From the NCBI RefSeq assembly GCF_019977235.1, contig NZ_AP024646.1:1240001-1304000 (forward strand): a stretch of DNA of 64,000 nucleotides. The letters run 5' to 3'. The stretch's first letter is position 1. Each line of letters starts with the position of its first letter. Below the pieces are notes generated by a model. It saw nothing but the letters and a program-made list of their open reading frames with translations, searched no databases and had not been told where the DNA came from. This document shows positions 1 through 8,680 of the stretch, one piece after another. This stretch comes from Arthrobacter sp. StoSoilB5. Lineage in GTDB: Bacteria > Actinomycetota > Actinomycetes > Actinomycetales > Micrococcaceae. A program made the translations under genes and the position numbers.

Positions 1-724
1 CTGTGGTGTTTTGTCTTCGTCTGGACGATTCTCCGCATCGCGCTTCAGGTGGGTTGGGCGATGGCTCCGATCCTGAGGTCCTTGAAGCGAAAGTTACGAA
101 GAACTTGACGAGTTCCGGGCGCTTTCACCTCCCCGACCTGATCCTGAACACCGAAGACCAGTGAACCTTCACCCCGACACCTACGCCTTTTGAAACAGGG
201 TGGTGCCGGAGGTGCTTGCCGCAGCACCACGATAATCATCACGATTGTCCCGAACCTTTGTGAAGAAGAAGAAAAGTCCCGATCAATTCCTCCCGGCCCA
301 CTTCAGGCCGCTGACTGCAGCCTGAGGGGAGTAGCACTGAAGCACGTATTGCTGCTGCTCGGAGGCCCCGAATTCGTACTGGTCTAACCGCCATCGATGG
401 ACTCCCCTGTTGGTGCGGCTGTTCTTCCCGCTGGGGTCAGGCTAGCAAGAGTGCACGAAACTCCACCCAGAGTCACCCGCAAGCTTGGCCTGTTTGTCGC
501 CCGAGCGAGTACGACCGTTTGAGGATCCCCGAAAGGACATCCGCTAAGCGACAGAATCTACAAACAGAAATCTCCCTGGTCTCTTGTTCCGCTCCCTTCA
601 AATTCCAGACAACGATGTGGGAGATTTGTTTCATGGATCAAAGTGGGCGTGAAACGCCCGAGGTAGCGGAGCAGGCTGGCTCGCCGGTCTCGGTGCGCGG
701 GTCCATCTCTTGGAGGAACGAGCG
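1..724. other. Region without a supported gene
   Basis: The short open frames here have no ribosome binding site, no recognisable domain and mutually contradictory frames on both strands. I see no RNA gene or clear repeat. The first likely gene starts at 725. Confidence 0.5.
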
Positions 725-1075
725 GTGACAAGATACATCGAGCGTCTCCGGAAGCTTCCGATGCCGCTCCGCGTAGGAGCGCTGGCATCCCTTGCAGTGT
801 TCCTGATCGCATTCGCAACCCTGGCCACATCCCACGGCCAAAGGCCTGTCGTCGCATTTTCAATAGGAATACTTGGGCTTGATGGGCTCGTTGGGGGCAT
901 GGTCCTGGCGACAAACTATCGTGGTTACGCTGCTGCATATGCGGAGCTATGGTCGGTAGATGAGGCCAGACGTTGGCTGCGTGCTTATATTCGGGTGTAC
1001 GGCGTGGTCTCTGTGATAGGCGGAATTGTTTTTGTCGCCGTTTCCGTGCTCCTTGAATTAGCGCGCACATCGTGA
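725..1075 (+). CDS. Small membrane protein of unknown function
   Basis: A protein of about 116 residues that I do not recognise. After a basic N-terminus (RYIERLRKL) come hydrophobic stretches at roughly residues 18-34, 43-62 and 92-110, so it should span the membrane three times. I chose the GTG at 725 because GGAGG lies 8 nt upstream (712-716); an in-frame TTG at 710 would put that sequence inside the gene. It lies on its own in a poorly coding stretch, and nothing nearby suggests a role. Confidence 0.55.
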   Translation: MTRYIERLRKLPMPLRVGALASLAVFLIAFATLATSHGQRPVVAFSIGILGLDGLVGGMVLATNYRGYAAAYAELWSVDEARRWLRAYIRVYGVVSVIGGIVFVAVSVLLELARTS

Positions 1076-1190
1076 AGCCGTGCCCGTCTGCGACTACATC
1101 AGCCAATTGATGGTCCGACCTCGATCTGGTTTCCAACTGGCGGTCTCTGCTACCTCTGGGACATACCGACCGCAATCCGAAGAGGCACCG

Positions 1191-1538
1191 ATGGAATATG
1201 TTTTTAGAGGCGGGCTCGCAATCCCCGGAAGATTCAGGATCATCGGACCCTGGGTCATACTCAGCATGAGCCCCTCGCAGCTTGAGTTCCGGTTGAGGTC
1301 CCGGTGGCTCGCACGCTACTTCGGCCCCTGGCGGCTACAGCGTTCCGCCGTCCGCGACATTTATCCAGGCCGACCTCACGTCTTATATTCCTGGACCCGG
1401 ATCAACTTCCTCGCTGACGACAACATGCCGTGGATGTTCCTGGCCGAATGGCCTGAGGGCGTCCTTGGAGCCGCGAAAGAGCTCGGCTACCCGGCCCGCT
1501 TTGACACCCGAATCTGGCCGCCAGCGTCTCCGGGATGA
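1191..1538 (+). CDS. Hypothetical protein
   Basis: A protein of about 115 residues with no family I recognise. The ATG at 1191 has a GAAGAGG-type binding site just upstream; the open frame extends back to 1080, but the extra part looks non-coding. The protein begins MEYVFRGGL and has short hydrophobic beta-like segments (FRIIGPWVILSM, NFLADDN) rich in Trp and Arg, like small PH-type or DUF3093-like domains. That resemblance is only structural guesswork. It follows the small membrane protein at 725-1075 on the same strand. Confidence 0.45.
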   Translation: MEYVFRGGLAIPGRFRIIGPWVILSMSPSQLEFRLRSRWLARYFGPWRLQRSAVRDIYPGRPHVLYSWTRINFLADDNMPWMFLAEWPEGVLGAAKELGYPARFDTRIWPPASPG

Positions 1539-1906
1539 CGACGCGCAGGATTCTCGCGGCTTTTCCAGCGTTGATGGTTGCTCCAGCCCGAGGGGACCGG
1601 CGGCGCCCCGCCGCACGTCTAAGTCCAGTCTGAAGCGTCCGGTGAAGGATCCCTCAACGGACGCTGCGGTCACCCAGCGCGTTAGGTGATGGAGTCAACA
1701 AAACCGGGGGGCAGTCCCGACGCCGTGAAGGACGGGTGCGCCACTATTTAATGGGCGCGCCTGCTCGATTACATTCGTCCCTATTTGACCGTCGACGGTT
1801 GGGCCCTCTCCAACGTATGCTCGGGCCAACGACGACTGGTGCTTTCAATAGGAAGCAGCGGTTAAGTTCAAATAGCGATCGGCTGCGCGGCTGCAAGGAG
1901 TCTTAG
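1539..1906. other. Intergenic region, nothing recognised
   Basis: No supported coding frame. An AAGGAG binding site for the next gene lies near 1895. Confidence 0.4.
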
Positions 1907-2119
1907 ATGCTACCCACGAACAGGTTTTTTGCAGTCGCAAGTCTAATCATGGCCTTGGCAAGTCTCATATATGGAATTTTTGACATCTCACAATCCAATT
2001 TCGTCCTGGGCGGTTTAAAGATCGCGTTTGCGATCTTTGCTGCAGCCTTGGGGGTGTACTTCCTTCGCTCGAACCGTGTAAGCGAACGCAACGACGCCGA
2101 AAACGAAAGACCCCGTTAG
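1907..2119 (+). CDS. Small two-helix membrane protein
   Basis: A 70-residue protein with an ATG start 6-7 nt after AAGGAG. Two hydrophobic helices are visible at about residues 6-24 and 34-52, separated by a short DISQSN turn, and the tail is charged (RVSERNDAENERPR). The size and layout resemble many small actinobacterial membrane proteins of unknown role. It is the last small orphan gene before the IS30 element that starts at about 2381. Confidence 0.55.
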   Translation: MLPTNRFFAVASLIMALASLIYGIFDISQSNFVLGGLKIAFAIFAAALGVYFLRSNRVSERNDAENERPR

Positions 2120-2380
2120 GGAGGGCACGTCTGAGGTGAGCTGGCCGGAAGCCGACTTTATGGCTCCAAGCCTCAGCCTGTTCCGGGCGCTCGGGCAATC
2201 ACCTCATCCCTTAGCCACATCGCCGTGGAGCATGACCAACGATGCCCCGGAAAGACAACGCACCAGTGGCCCGTAAGCCGGTCCCTTCGCGGTCGGATCT
2301 ACCGCGCATCGGCGTCCGTGCCGTTAGGGCTAGTAGATTCCCGTAAGACCCGCCCGCAAAAATGCCCGGTGAAGGTGCGG

Positions 2381-2404
2381 CGGATTCTAGTGATCGACGC
2401 AACG
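2381..2404. repeat. Left terminal inverted repeat of the IS30 element
   Basis: Begins CGGATTCT and ends GCAACG. Its reverse complement matches 4212-4235 at 19 of 24 positions. Confidence 0.7.
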
Positions 2405-4189
2405 TTCGAGTGAGTCCGGCAGTTCAGCCGGCTGCTTTCGAGTGTATCCGGAGGTGGCAGGCGGGGTGCGTTTTTCGGTTTGGAACAGTGCCTTGGGCGT
2501 GAGGTAACCGAGGGTCGTACGGGGCCTGGTGTTCAGCTCGTTGCAGACGCTCTTGACGTATTCATGGGTGTGCTTGGAGAGGTCGGTGCCCTTGCGGAAA
2601 TACTGGCGTGCCAGCCCGTTGAAGTTCTCATTGGCTCCCCGTTGCCAGGGGCTGGAGCGTTCTGCGAAGTAGATTTGGATGCCTGTCGCTGCGGCGAGCT
2701 CTTGGTGGCGGGCCATCTCTACGCCCTGGTCCCAGGTGAGAGTCTGCTTCAGGTGCGGTGGGAGTGAAGCGAACGCGGCGGTGATGGCAGCGTTGGTCCG
2801 GGCCGCGGTGTGGTCGATTGGCAGGTTGATGATGATGCCGTATTGGGTCTTGCGTTCCCGCAGCGTCACCATGGCTGAGGTCGAGCCGGGCCCGACGATG
2901 AGGTCGCCTTCCCAATGGCCAGCTTCGGTCCTGGTCTCAACGACGGGCGGTCGCTGGCTGATCATGGTCATGTTCCGGACCACGGCGCCGTGACCCGAAC
3001 CGGTCCGCCAGCGGTGTTTGCGGATTTTCCGTCCGGTGCGCAGTCGGGGGCAGTATTTCTTATCCAGACCGCCGTCATCGTTGAAGAGCAATGCCCGGTA
3101 GATGGTCTCGGGACTCAGTTGAAGGCGCGGTTCGAAGGGGAATTGCAGTGCAAGCCAGCCGCAGATCTGCTCGGGGGACCAGTGGCGATTGAGCTTGCGC
3201 TGCACGATCGCGCGAAGTCGCCGGTTCCGTCTAAGCTTCCGACGCCGTGGCCGGCGCCGCTGCTGGCTGGCCTTGTGATCGGCAGCGTGCGGAGAATACC
3301 GGCCGTGGCCGTCGCGGTGACGGTCCAGTTCCCTTTTGATTGTTGAGGGGCAGCGTCCGAGTTCATGCCCGATGCGCCGCAGTGAGCAGCCCAGCCGGAG
3401 CAGGTCAGCGATCTGAATGCGCTCCAGTAGGGACAGGTAGCGTCCGGAGCCTTGGACGGGAACCCGCATATGGCTCTGCTCAGCTCGTTGGTTCCTAAGT
3501 TTTGTGCCGGCGCGTCTGCTCATACCCAACATCCTGCAGGCCTCCGCGTTGCTGGATCCGGCACTCACCAGGTCCCAGTAGCGTGTCCGTGTCAGATCAC
3601 GTCGAGCCTTCGCCGGGGAGGCCTTCTGGGCCGCCCGTCCGGCGAACAGCCGGGCGTCCCGGATTCCGGCCTGATGAGCCCGGTCGAGGCGCTCCTTTGC
3701 AGCGGCAAGTTCCGTCTTCCATCTCTTGTCCCATGTTGCGGCCGTGCCCGGCAGCAGCCGCAGCTCGTTCCGGACCCTCGCCGGTCCGTTCGATGCCCGC
3801 AACAGGGCGAAGCGATTGTAGAGCCAGCGGTATCCGCTGGCCCTGCTGACTCCCGCATCCTGCGTTGCTTTCGCGAGGCTGGCGCCTTCCTGGTATGAGG
3901 CCCAGAACGTGACTTCCACGTCCGGGTCGACCTGGAAATGATGGCGTCCGTCGTCCTGCTGGAATTTGCGCTCCCACTCGTTCACTCGAGAAGAGGAGAA
4001 TCCAAGCCTCGTCTCCGCGGCTTCGGCGCCAAGACCCGAGCCACGCAATTCCAGGAACGCTTCGCACAGCCATCGGTATCCTGTTTCCTTTCCGACACCC
4101 GCTGCGCGGGATGACGGTTTGAGACCCTTTCCTTCACGAATCAGAGCAAGAAACCGCGCGCCCTCAGGCGAATCCAAACGTCGATACAT
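2387..4189 (-). CDS. IS30-family transposase, long form
   Basis: A 600-residue DDE transposase that should cut and join the ends of its own element. The catalytic residues are visible as D429 (EGDLIVG), D487 (TWDQG) and E521 (NENFNG); the gap between the last two is the DD(33)E spacing of IS30. A helix-turn-helix of IS30 type lies at about 250-290 (SLLERIQIADLLRLG...RRIGHELGRC). The first 240 residues hold two further helix-turn-helix-like units with a repeated pattern (AAGVGKETGYRWL and DAGVSRASGYRWL), which makes the protein much longer than the classical enzyme of about 380 residues; this long form is common in actinobacteria. No frameshift is visible. Confidence 0.9.
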   Translation of the reverse strand: MYRRLDSPEGARFLALIREGKGLKPSSRAAGVGKETGYRWLCEAFLELRGSGLGAEAAETRLGFSSSRVNEWERKFQQDDGRHHFQVDPDVEVTFWASYQEGASLAKATQDAGVSRASGYRWLYNRFALLRASNGPARVRNELRLLPGTAATWDKRWKTELAAAKERLDRAHQAGIRDARLFAGRAAQKASPAKARRDLTRTRYWDLVSAGSSNAEACRMLGMSRRAGTKLRNQRAEQSHMRVPVQGSGRYLSLLERIQIADLLRLGCSLRRIGHELGRCPSTIKRELDRHRDGHGRYSPHAADHKASQQRRRPRRRKLRRNRRLRAIVQRKLNRHWSPEQICGWLALQFPFEPRLQLSPETIYRALLFNDDGGLDKKYCPRLRTGRKIRKHRWRTGSGHGAVVRNMTMISQRPPVVETRTEAGHWEGDLIVGPGSTSAMVTLRERKTQYGIIINLPIDHTAARTNAAITAAFASLPPHLKQTLTWDQGVEMARHQELAAATGIQIYFAERSSPWQRGANENFNGLARQYFRKGTDLSKHTHEYVKSVCNELNTRPRTTLGYLTPKALFQTEKRTPPATSGYTRKQPAELPDSLERCVDH

Positions 4190-4211
4190 AGCCGCAAGTC
4201 CCTAATACAGG

Positions 4212-4235
4212 CGTTGCTTCGACCGACAGAATCCG
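4212..4235. repeat. Right terminal inverted repeat of the IS30 element
   Basis: Begins CGTTGC and ends AGAATCCG. It pairs with 2381-2404 and lies just upstream of the transposase start at 4189. Confidence 0.7.
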
Positions 4236-4262
4236 GGGTGCCCTAAACGCTACACGCTTAAG

Positions 4263-4290
4263 TGTCCCACTCCCTTGGGAGTGGGACGGC
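4263..4290. repeat. Near-palindromic site at the tniQ side of the module
   Basis: The pattern is TGTCCC, 13 nt, TGGGACGGC, the same pattern and spacing as at 8423-8450. The inner part is a dyad (11-bp arms at 4264-4274 and 4277-4287 around TT). A third, looser relative containing CGTCCCAG and ending TGTCCC lies at 4333-4363. I infer transposase binding sites. Confidence 0.45.
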
Positions 4291-4402
4291 TTGGCCGGGC
4301 ATTCTCAAAGGATGCAACACGCCTTGGGATTTCGTCCCAGAACTATGCTCACCGGAATGTCCCATCGGATCCGTACAAAGCAATTTTCGGTACATTTGAG
4401 GC

Positions 4403-4528
4403 ATGGATATTGGGTACGCCAGGGTCTCCACCGCGAAGCAGGATCTTGATCGTCAGATCGAGGCGTTGAGGTCCGAAGGCATTCCGGATAAATACATCAC
4501 CTCCCACCCCGACCACCGGAAAGCCTGA
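4403..4528 (+). pseudogene. Truncated serine resolvase (TnpR/TniR-like N-terminus)
   Basis: Only 41 codons remain. They read MDIGYARVSTAKQDLDRQIE and onwards, the hallmark N-terminus of small serine recombinases with the active-site serine in YARVS. The frame then runs into a stop 11 nt before the 3' end of tniQ on the other strand. The catalytic domain and the DNA-binding helix-turn-helix are missing, so it cannot resolve cointegrates. It is probably the remnant of the element's own resolvase or of an older Tn3-like element. Confidence 0.75.
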
Positions 4529-4539
4529 CAGCCGAAGGT

Positions 4540-5625
4540 CTATAAGGATCTGTTCCGGAGCACGGCGCTGGCGGCGAGATCGAAGAGTGCCTGTGCGGTT
4601 TTGGGGTTGCCGAGCGCAGCCGCGGTGATCCTGTCCAGTTTCGCCACGGCGTCCCGCAGGACCGTTGGCCTGGGCGGGGTGCCGTCACCGATAGGGTGTT
4701 CCGGTTCTGGAAGGAAGAGGTGCGCAGATGTGCCCCGGCCGGCCATGTGGCCTGACATCAGGGCGTCGACTGCTTGGGCTACCCCCATGAGCAGGTTTGC
4801 CTGTTGCTCCCAAGGCGCGTCTTCGAAGGGTTGCCACCGGGGGAGCCCTCCACGCAAGGGCAGATCGCACTCGCCCCACAGTCGCTCAAGGCCAGCAGCC
4901 TGGACACCCCACTCGGACAACGGTCCACTCAGCTCATCAATGATGGTCCGCAGCAACCGGAACCAGACTCCCGCATGTACAGCCCGGCGGGGCAGCTCCA
5001 CATAACCGGTGGTGAGAGCCTGCCAGGTGAGTCTGTCCATGGCGCGGACAAGCGCGCCGGAGTTTCCATGTCGCGAATCCGTGGGAGCCAGAATGACGAA
5101 GTTACCGCGAACGCCGATACACGGTTCCAGAAAGCACCCGTGTTCAGGGCAGCTGAGCATCAACGGCAGCTTCCAAGCGAGGAGCAGTCCTTGCAGGGAG
5201 GGGTCGTCGAGGCACTGTGGACATGCCCTGCTCAACGGATTGCTAGGGATCCAGGCCCGCCAGTCCGCCACGGTCCGAGGGGGCCGTCCTCCCCGGGCAA
5301 GCAGGACGGAGAATTGGCCGACGTAAGTATTGAACGCGGCAGGCTCGGCTTCGAGGGAGTCTGTTAGCCAAGGGGTCCAGCCGATCAGGCTCATGCGGTT
5401 GAGCGTTTCCGGAGAGACTCCCGTCCGCTGAGTTAGTGTCCGCAGCAATGCTGGCGAAGGGGAGAGGTCAAGATCATCTTCAGGGACTTCGACGCCCTCC
5501 ATTGCCGAATCGAGAAGACGCCGGAGGCTCATGGAGTAGCAACCCGAGAGGCGCGCCAGCCAGGACGACAAAGCCTCACCCTCTCGCGGCCGTGGGTGTT
5601 GTGGCCACCGCGTCGGCACCGTCAT
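4540..5625 (-). CDS. tniQ: TniQ family target-selection protein
   Basis: A 361-residue TniQ homologue. In Tn7- and Tn402-like systems this family links the target site to the AAA ATPase. The N-terminus has the typical P.P.EGEALSSWLARL pattern (about residues 10-27). A zinc-finger-like block follows at about 133-168: ACPQCLDD, then a hydrophobic WKLPLMLSCPEHGC stretch. The ATG overlaps the stop of tniB by 4 nt (ATGA), so the two are translationally coupled. Its 3' end faces the resolvase stub. Intact as far as can be seen. Confidence 0.87.
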   Translation of the reverse strand: MTVPTRWPQHPRPREGEALSSWLARLSGCYSMSLRRLLDSAMEGVEVPEDDLDLSPSPALLRTLTQRTGVSPETLNRMSLIGWTPWLTDSLEAEPAAFNTYVGQFSVLLARGGRPPRTVADWRAWIPSNPLSRACPQCLDDPSLQGLLLAWKLPLMLSCPEHGCFLEPCIGVRGNFVILAPTDSRHGNSGALVRAMDRLTWQALTTGYVELPRRAVHAGVWFRLLRTIIDELSGPLSEWGVQAAGLERLWGECDLPLRGGLPRWQPFEDAPWEQQANLLMGVAQAVDALMSGHMAGRGTSAHLFLPEPEHPIGDGTPPRPTVLRDAVAKLDRITAAALGNPKTAQALFDLAASAVLRNRSL

Positions 5626-6542
5626 GCCAGCTCGCGTTCAAGAAGGCGGCGACGTTCGCTCGGGCCAGCGTAGGCAGCCAGGCTCAGGCTGCTGTGGTTG
5701 ATTGCTTCGTCGCCGCTGTCCACGGCGGCGACTGCTGCTTCTGTCAGCAGCAGCGTCAGTTCCCCGATGGTTGCTTCGCTGCGTGCCAGCAGGTAGTTTG
5801 CCATCTCGGTGGTGGCGATCGTTGAACGTTTGCGGAGCGGGAACGAGGAAGCAAAGCTGGCGAGCAGCGACAGGGTGTCGGCGTCTTCCTTCCAGCGCGG
5901 GAGTGTGATGGGCTCGAAGCGGTTCTCCAGCTGGTCATCGGAACGGATCGCCAAGTACGCGTCGCGGGTTCCGACGCCGACAAGGGGGATCCGGAGTTCG
6001 TTGCCGAGGAAGCGCAAGAGGTTAAGAAATTCTCGCCTGCTGCTGTCCCTTCCTGAGAGCACGTTATGAAGCTCGTCAATGACAAGCATCCGAACCCCCA
6101 CGCTCCGCAGGACGGATAGAGCGAGCCGTTCCTGGTCGGCCAGCCGCTGCCTGGGCCGTGGTGGGGCTCCTGTCGCGTCCAGGAGGGCAGCGTAGAAGCG
6201 GCTGACTGATGGGTCCGAGGGCATCTGGATGCTTAGAACTGGAATGTGCTCGCGATCAGGTTCGGAGATAGACGGGTGCCGGCGTCGGAACTTCTCGATG
6301 ATCATGGATTTGCCGTTGTTGGTCGGCCCGACCAGCAGCAGATTCGGCATCCGCTGCTTCGTCGGCCAATCGTAGAAAGTCTCCAGCCTGGCCAAGGTGG
6401 TCTGGGCTCGAGGATAGCCAATCCACCGGTCAGAGCGGATCCTTTTGATCCGCTCAGCATCCGGCAATCGGGCTGCTGCCTGCGCAGTGGCCCCAAGATG
6501 GTCAAGATCCTGCGCCGTAAGTTCTTCGTCCACGCCTACCAT
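5622..6542 (-). CDS. tniB: TniB AAA+ ATPase of the transposition module
   Basis: A 306-residue AAA+ ATPase of the TniB/TnsC group, the regulator that marks target DNA and activates the transposase. Walker A is GPTNNGKS at residues 72-79 and Walker B is LVIDE at 153-157, followed by the HNVLSG sensor region. A later GVGTRDAY segment fits sensor 1/arginine-finger regions of the family. It overlaps tniA by 7 nt upstream and tniQ by 4 nt downstream, so the three genes form one operon. Length and motifs are normal for the family. Confidence 0.9.
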   Translation of the reverse strand: MVGVDEELTAQDLDHLGATAQAAARLPDAERIKRIRSDRWIGYPRAQTTLARLETFYDWPTKQRMPNLLLVGPTNNGKSMIIEKFRRRHPSISEPDREHIPVLSIQMPSDPSVSRFYAALLDATGAPPRPRQRLADQERLALSVLRSVGVRMLVIDELHNVLSGRDSSRREFLNLLRFLGNELRIPLVGVGTRDAYLAIRSDDQLENRFEPITLPRWKEDADTLSLLASFASSFPLRKRSTIATTEMANYLLARSEATIGELTLLLTEAAVAAVDSGDEAINHSSLSLAAYAGPSERRRLLERELA

Positions 6543-8214
6543 TCCTCGATTTCTTCAAACGGCACAACGTCCGGTCTGCTCGCGTCAGTGTTGGCCCCGG
6601 GCGATTCTGGCGGCTCAGGTACTGTCGGGAGAGTCTCTGCCGCAGCTAGGTGTCCGCGATGTTCGTTCTCTCTGCGCGTCTTCCTGGTAGTCTTCCGCGC
6701 GGATTGGGCGATCTCGCGCCTCAGGGAAATCATGCGGAAAAGGTCCAGCTCGTCGACGCAGGCCCTTCCGTCACGTCGGAGCCGCTCCAGGGCCTGACGA
6801 TGTTCCCAGAGCGTGACCGCAGGGTGGGACAAAATGCGGTAAGGCACTTCGATGTAGTGATGTCCTTCCGGGTCGAGAACCCAGACTCGACTGATATCGC
6901 GTGGGTCTCGGCGGATGACGAACTTTCCCAGCTTTTTGCGCCGGGCGATCCATGGCTTGAGTGCGTTGGCGAAGTAGTGGACGTGGTCGATGACGAATCC
7001 TGTCCGACTCAGCGTCCTTCGGATGACGGGAAGAAAGTCCACGAGGAACGCGGTGGGGTTCGCTGCCACCGATGGGCTGGTAGGAGATGCAGCGATCCCT
7101 TCGGCCCATCGGGCCGCGGGTGTTTGGTGCAGACTGCTGTGGACGCTGCCGTGATAGCCGGCTACTGCAAGGATCAGCCAGCGTTCCACTTCCCGCAGCG
7201 TCAATGACGCCATCTTCTCGGCGTTGTAGGTACCGCGCTGAGCTGTGTTGGAAAAGGTCGTTCCAGGTAGTTCATGGACCATGGTCATGGCCGTGCCGAT
7301 GACTCGTTCCACAATTCCGCCGTAGTGCGGCCTTCCCGGCGGGCGGTATGCGAGTCTGATGGCATGCTGCTCACAGCCTCGCTTTAGAGCCTCGCTCTTG
7401 AACTCCGCCGCGTTGTCGACGTATAGCTGTTCGGGCTTGCCGCTCATCGGCCAGTTCGCCTCGATCCCAAGACGCTCCAGCCAGGGTCGCTTGTCGCAGC
7501 AGGCGTGCGCCAGGCAAAGTCCTACCGAAACCGCTGAAGGTAGCTCCAATGTGAGGACCATCCCGACCACGCATCGACTGAACGCATCTATGGCCACTGT
7601 CAGGTATGGCCGTCCCACGGGTTGCCGGTCGTGCTCGTCCACCACGATCAGGTCAATCACGGTGTGGTCGATCTGCACTTGGTCCAGCGGGCGATTAACG
7701 GTTGGAGGCGAGCCGCCGGCTGCCTGCAAAGGACGCGCTGCGTCTGCGCCTTCCCTCCGACGGGTGACGTCGACAGGATGCAGGGCTGCTATCCGGCGGG
7801 CAACTGTGCTCCGGGAGGGTGCGGCCAGACCTTTGAGGAACAAGCTTGGACGACATCGCGGTGAAGGGCCGCCAAGGATAGCTTTTGCCGCTTCAGATAA
7901 CGGGCCCGAATCAAGTCCTGCAGTACGTCTTCGACGGGCCCGGCCAAGCGCCAGGTCCCGCGTCCGCCATCTGACTGCCCTCGCAACAGGTCGGTTGCGT
8001 TGCCGGAACCGCGCCTGCACCGATCAACCAGAACATAGACCTGCCGCAGGGACACACCCAGCTGCGCTGCAGCTTCGGCCGCAGCGCTGAGCCCTATTAC
8101 GTCCCGCTGCGACAGGGGAGTGATCACGGCGGCGGTTCGGACCGCGGTATCCCAGTCCTCTTCGGTCATGGCCAATAGGCCATGACTGAAGAGCGGAACA
8201 TCGTTGTCCGTCAT
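6536..8214 (-). pseudogene. tniA: TniA-type DDE transposase, frameshifted
   Basis: The transposase of the module, split into two frames. Translation from the ATG at 8214 gives an N-terminal helix-turn-helix region (MTDNDVPLFSHGLLAMT... and QLGVSLRQVYVLVDRCR) but shifts out of frame near 7830 and stops at 7789. The rest reads on in the -1 frame from about 7840: GLAAPSRSTVARRI, then an rve integrase core with D (QVQIDHT), D (LYVDNAAEF) and E (GIVERVIGT, DD35E), and a C-terminal Mu-type beta-barrel region. No canonical slippery heptamer is visible at the junction, so I read this as a one-base loss or a sequencing error, not programmed recoding. Its 3' end overlaps tniB. Confidence 0.82.
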
Positions 8215-8548
8215 TTCGTCACCGCGGGAACAGGGCCGAGAACAGAACACCCATACGAAAAACCTAGTCCAGAGCCGTGGGACGCGAAATGACTCGTTTG
8301 TGCAGCCGGCTTCGATCAATACGTGGTCATAGGCGGTTGCGCACACCGCGGAATAGAGAGGACATCAGTGCAAGCGACTGCGAACAATGACAGCGTCTCT
8401 GGGGGAGTGTCCCGCCCCGATGTGTCCCGGTTGTGAGGAACTGGGACGGCGCACCGGGATGCCTGTAGGGAGTGAGGACCAGAGCAGGTCGGGCTCGCTG
8501 GTAATCAGGTTCGCCGCCTGCCGCGTCAGATCTGAACCGTGAGACGAA
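8215..8548. other. Intergenic: end of the transposition module
   Basis: Holds the tniA-side end sites (8408-8450). No gene or tRNA was recognised. Confidence 0.4.
8423..8450. repeat. Near-palindromic site at the tniA side of the module
   Basis: TGTCCC, 13 nt, TGGGACGGC, matching 4263-4290. A further TGTCCC at 8408-8413 precedes it by 15 nt, so the end may hold several protein binding sites, as Tn7-like ends do. Confidence 0.45.
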
Positions 8549-8581
8549 GAAAGCCCACCGGTGGGGGACCGATGGGCTTTC
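8549..8581. terminator. Hairpin, possible terminator
   Basis: Perfect 9-bp arms (GAAAGCCCA at 8549-8557 and its complement at 8573-8581) around a GC-rich loop. It lacks a long T run, so termination is only a guess; it could also be a relic hairpin. Confidence 0.4.
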
Positions 8582-8630
8582 CGTAACTGAGGCTACCCAC
8601 CAAAGGTTTAGTCATCGACTGGACCATCGT

Positions 8631-8657
8631 AGTGGGCGGCGGGTTACGCCCCCCACT
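8631..8657. terminator. Hairpin downstream of aguA
   Basis: The arms AGTGGG and CCCACT close a GC-rich stem about 25 nt beyond the aguA stop. The position suits a terminator of that gene; there is no clear T tract. Confidence 0.4.
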
Positions 8658-8680
8658 GCGGGGGCTAAGGACTGCTGCGG

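Larger units (their letters stand above)
2381..4235 (-). mobile_element. IS30-family insertion sequence
   Basis: The element carries one transposase gene between two 24-bp terminal inverted repeats that match at 19 of 24 positions (2381-2404 and 4212-4235). The left repeat overlaps the last codons of the transposase. The outer flanks are both GG, which would fit a 2-bp target duplication, but two bases prove nothing. Since the frame and both ends are intact, it may still be active. Confidence 0.8.
4263..8450. mobile_element. TniQ/TniB/TniA transposition module (Tn5053/Tn7-like)
   Basis: Three overlapping genes on the minus strand (tniA-tniB-tniQ) form the core of a Tn402/Tn5053-like element. 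Two matching sites at 4263-4290 and 8423-8450 border it and are my best guess for its ends. A resolvase stub lies inside on the tniQ side. tniA is frameshifted, so the module is probably dead unless supplied in trans. The exact boundaries and any target duplication are not established. Confidence 0.5.

Noticed and set aside
7820..7850. Programmed -1 frameshift in tniA
   Set aside because: No X XXY YYZ slippery heptamer or following pseudoknot could be seen, and TniA-type genes are not known to need one. A base loss is simpler.
7359..8090. Plus-strand frame of 243 codons across tniA
   Set aside because: It is a shadow of the tniA coding frames, with no domain or binding site and with Arg/Ser-rich nonsense content.
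8460..8680. Possible tRNA or small RNA between the transposition module and aguA
   Set aside because: Hairpins exist, but no cloverleaf, anticodon arm or CCA end fits.
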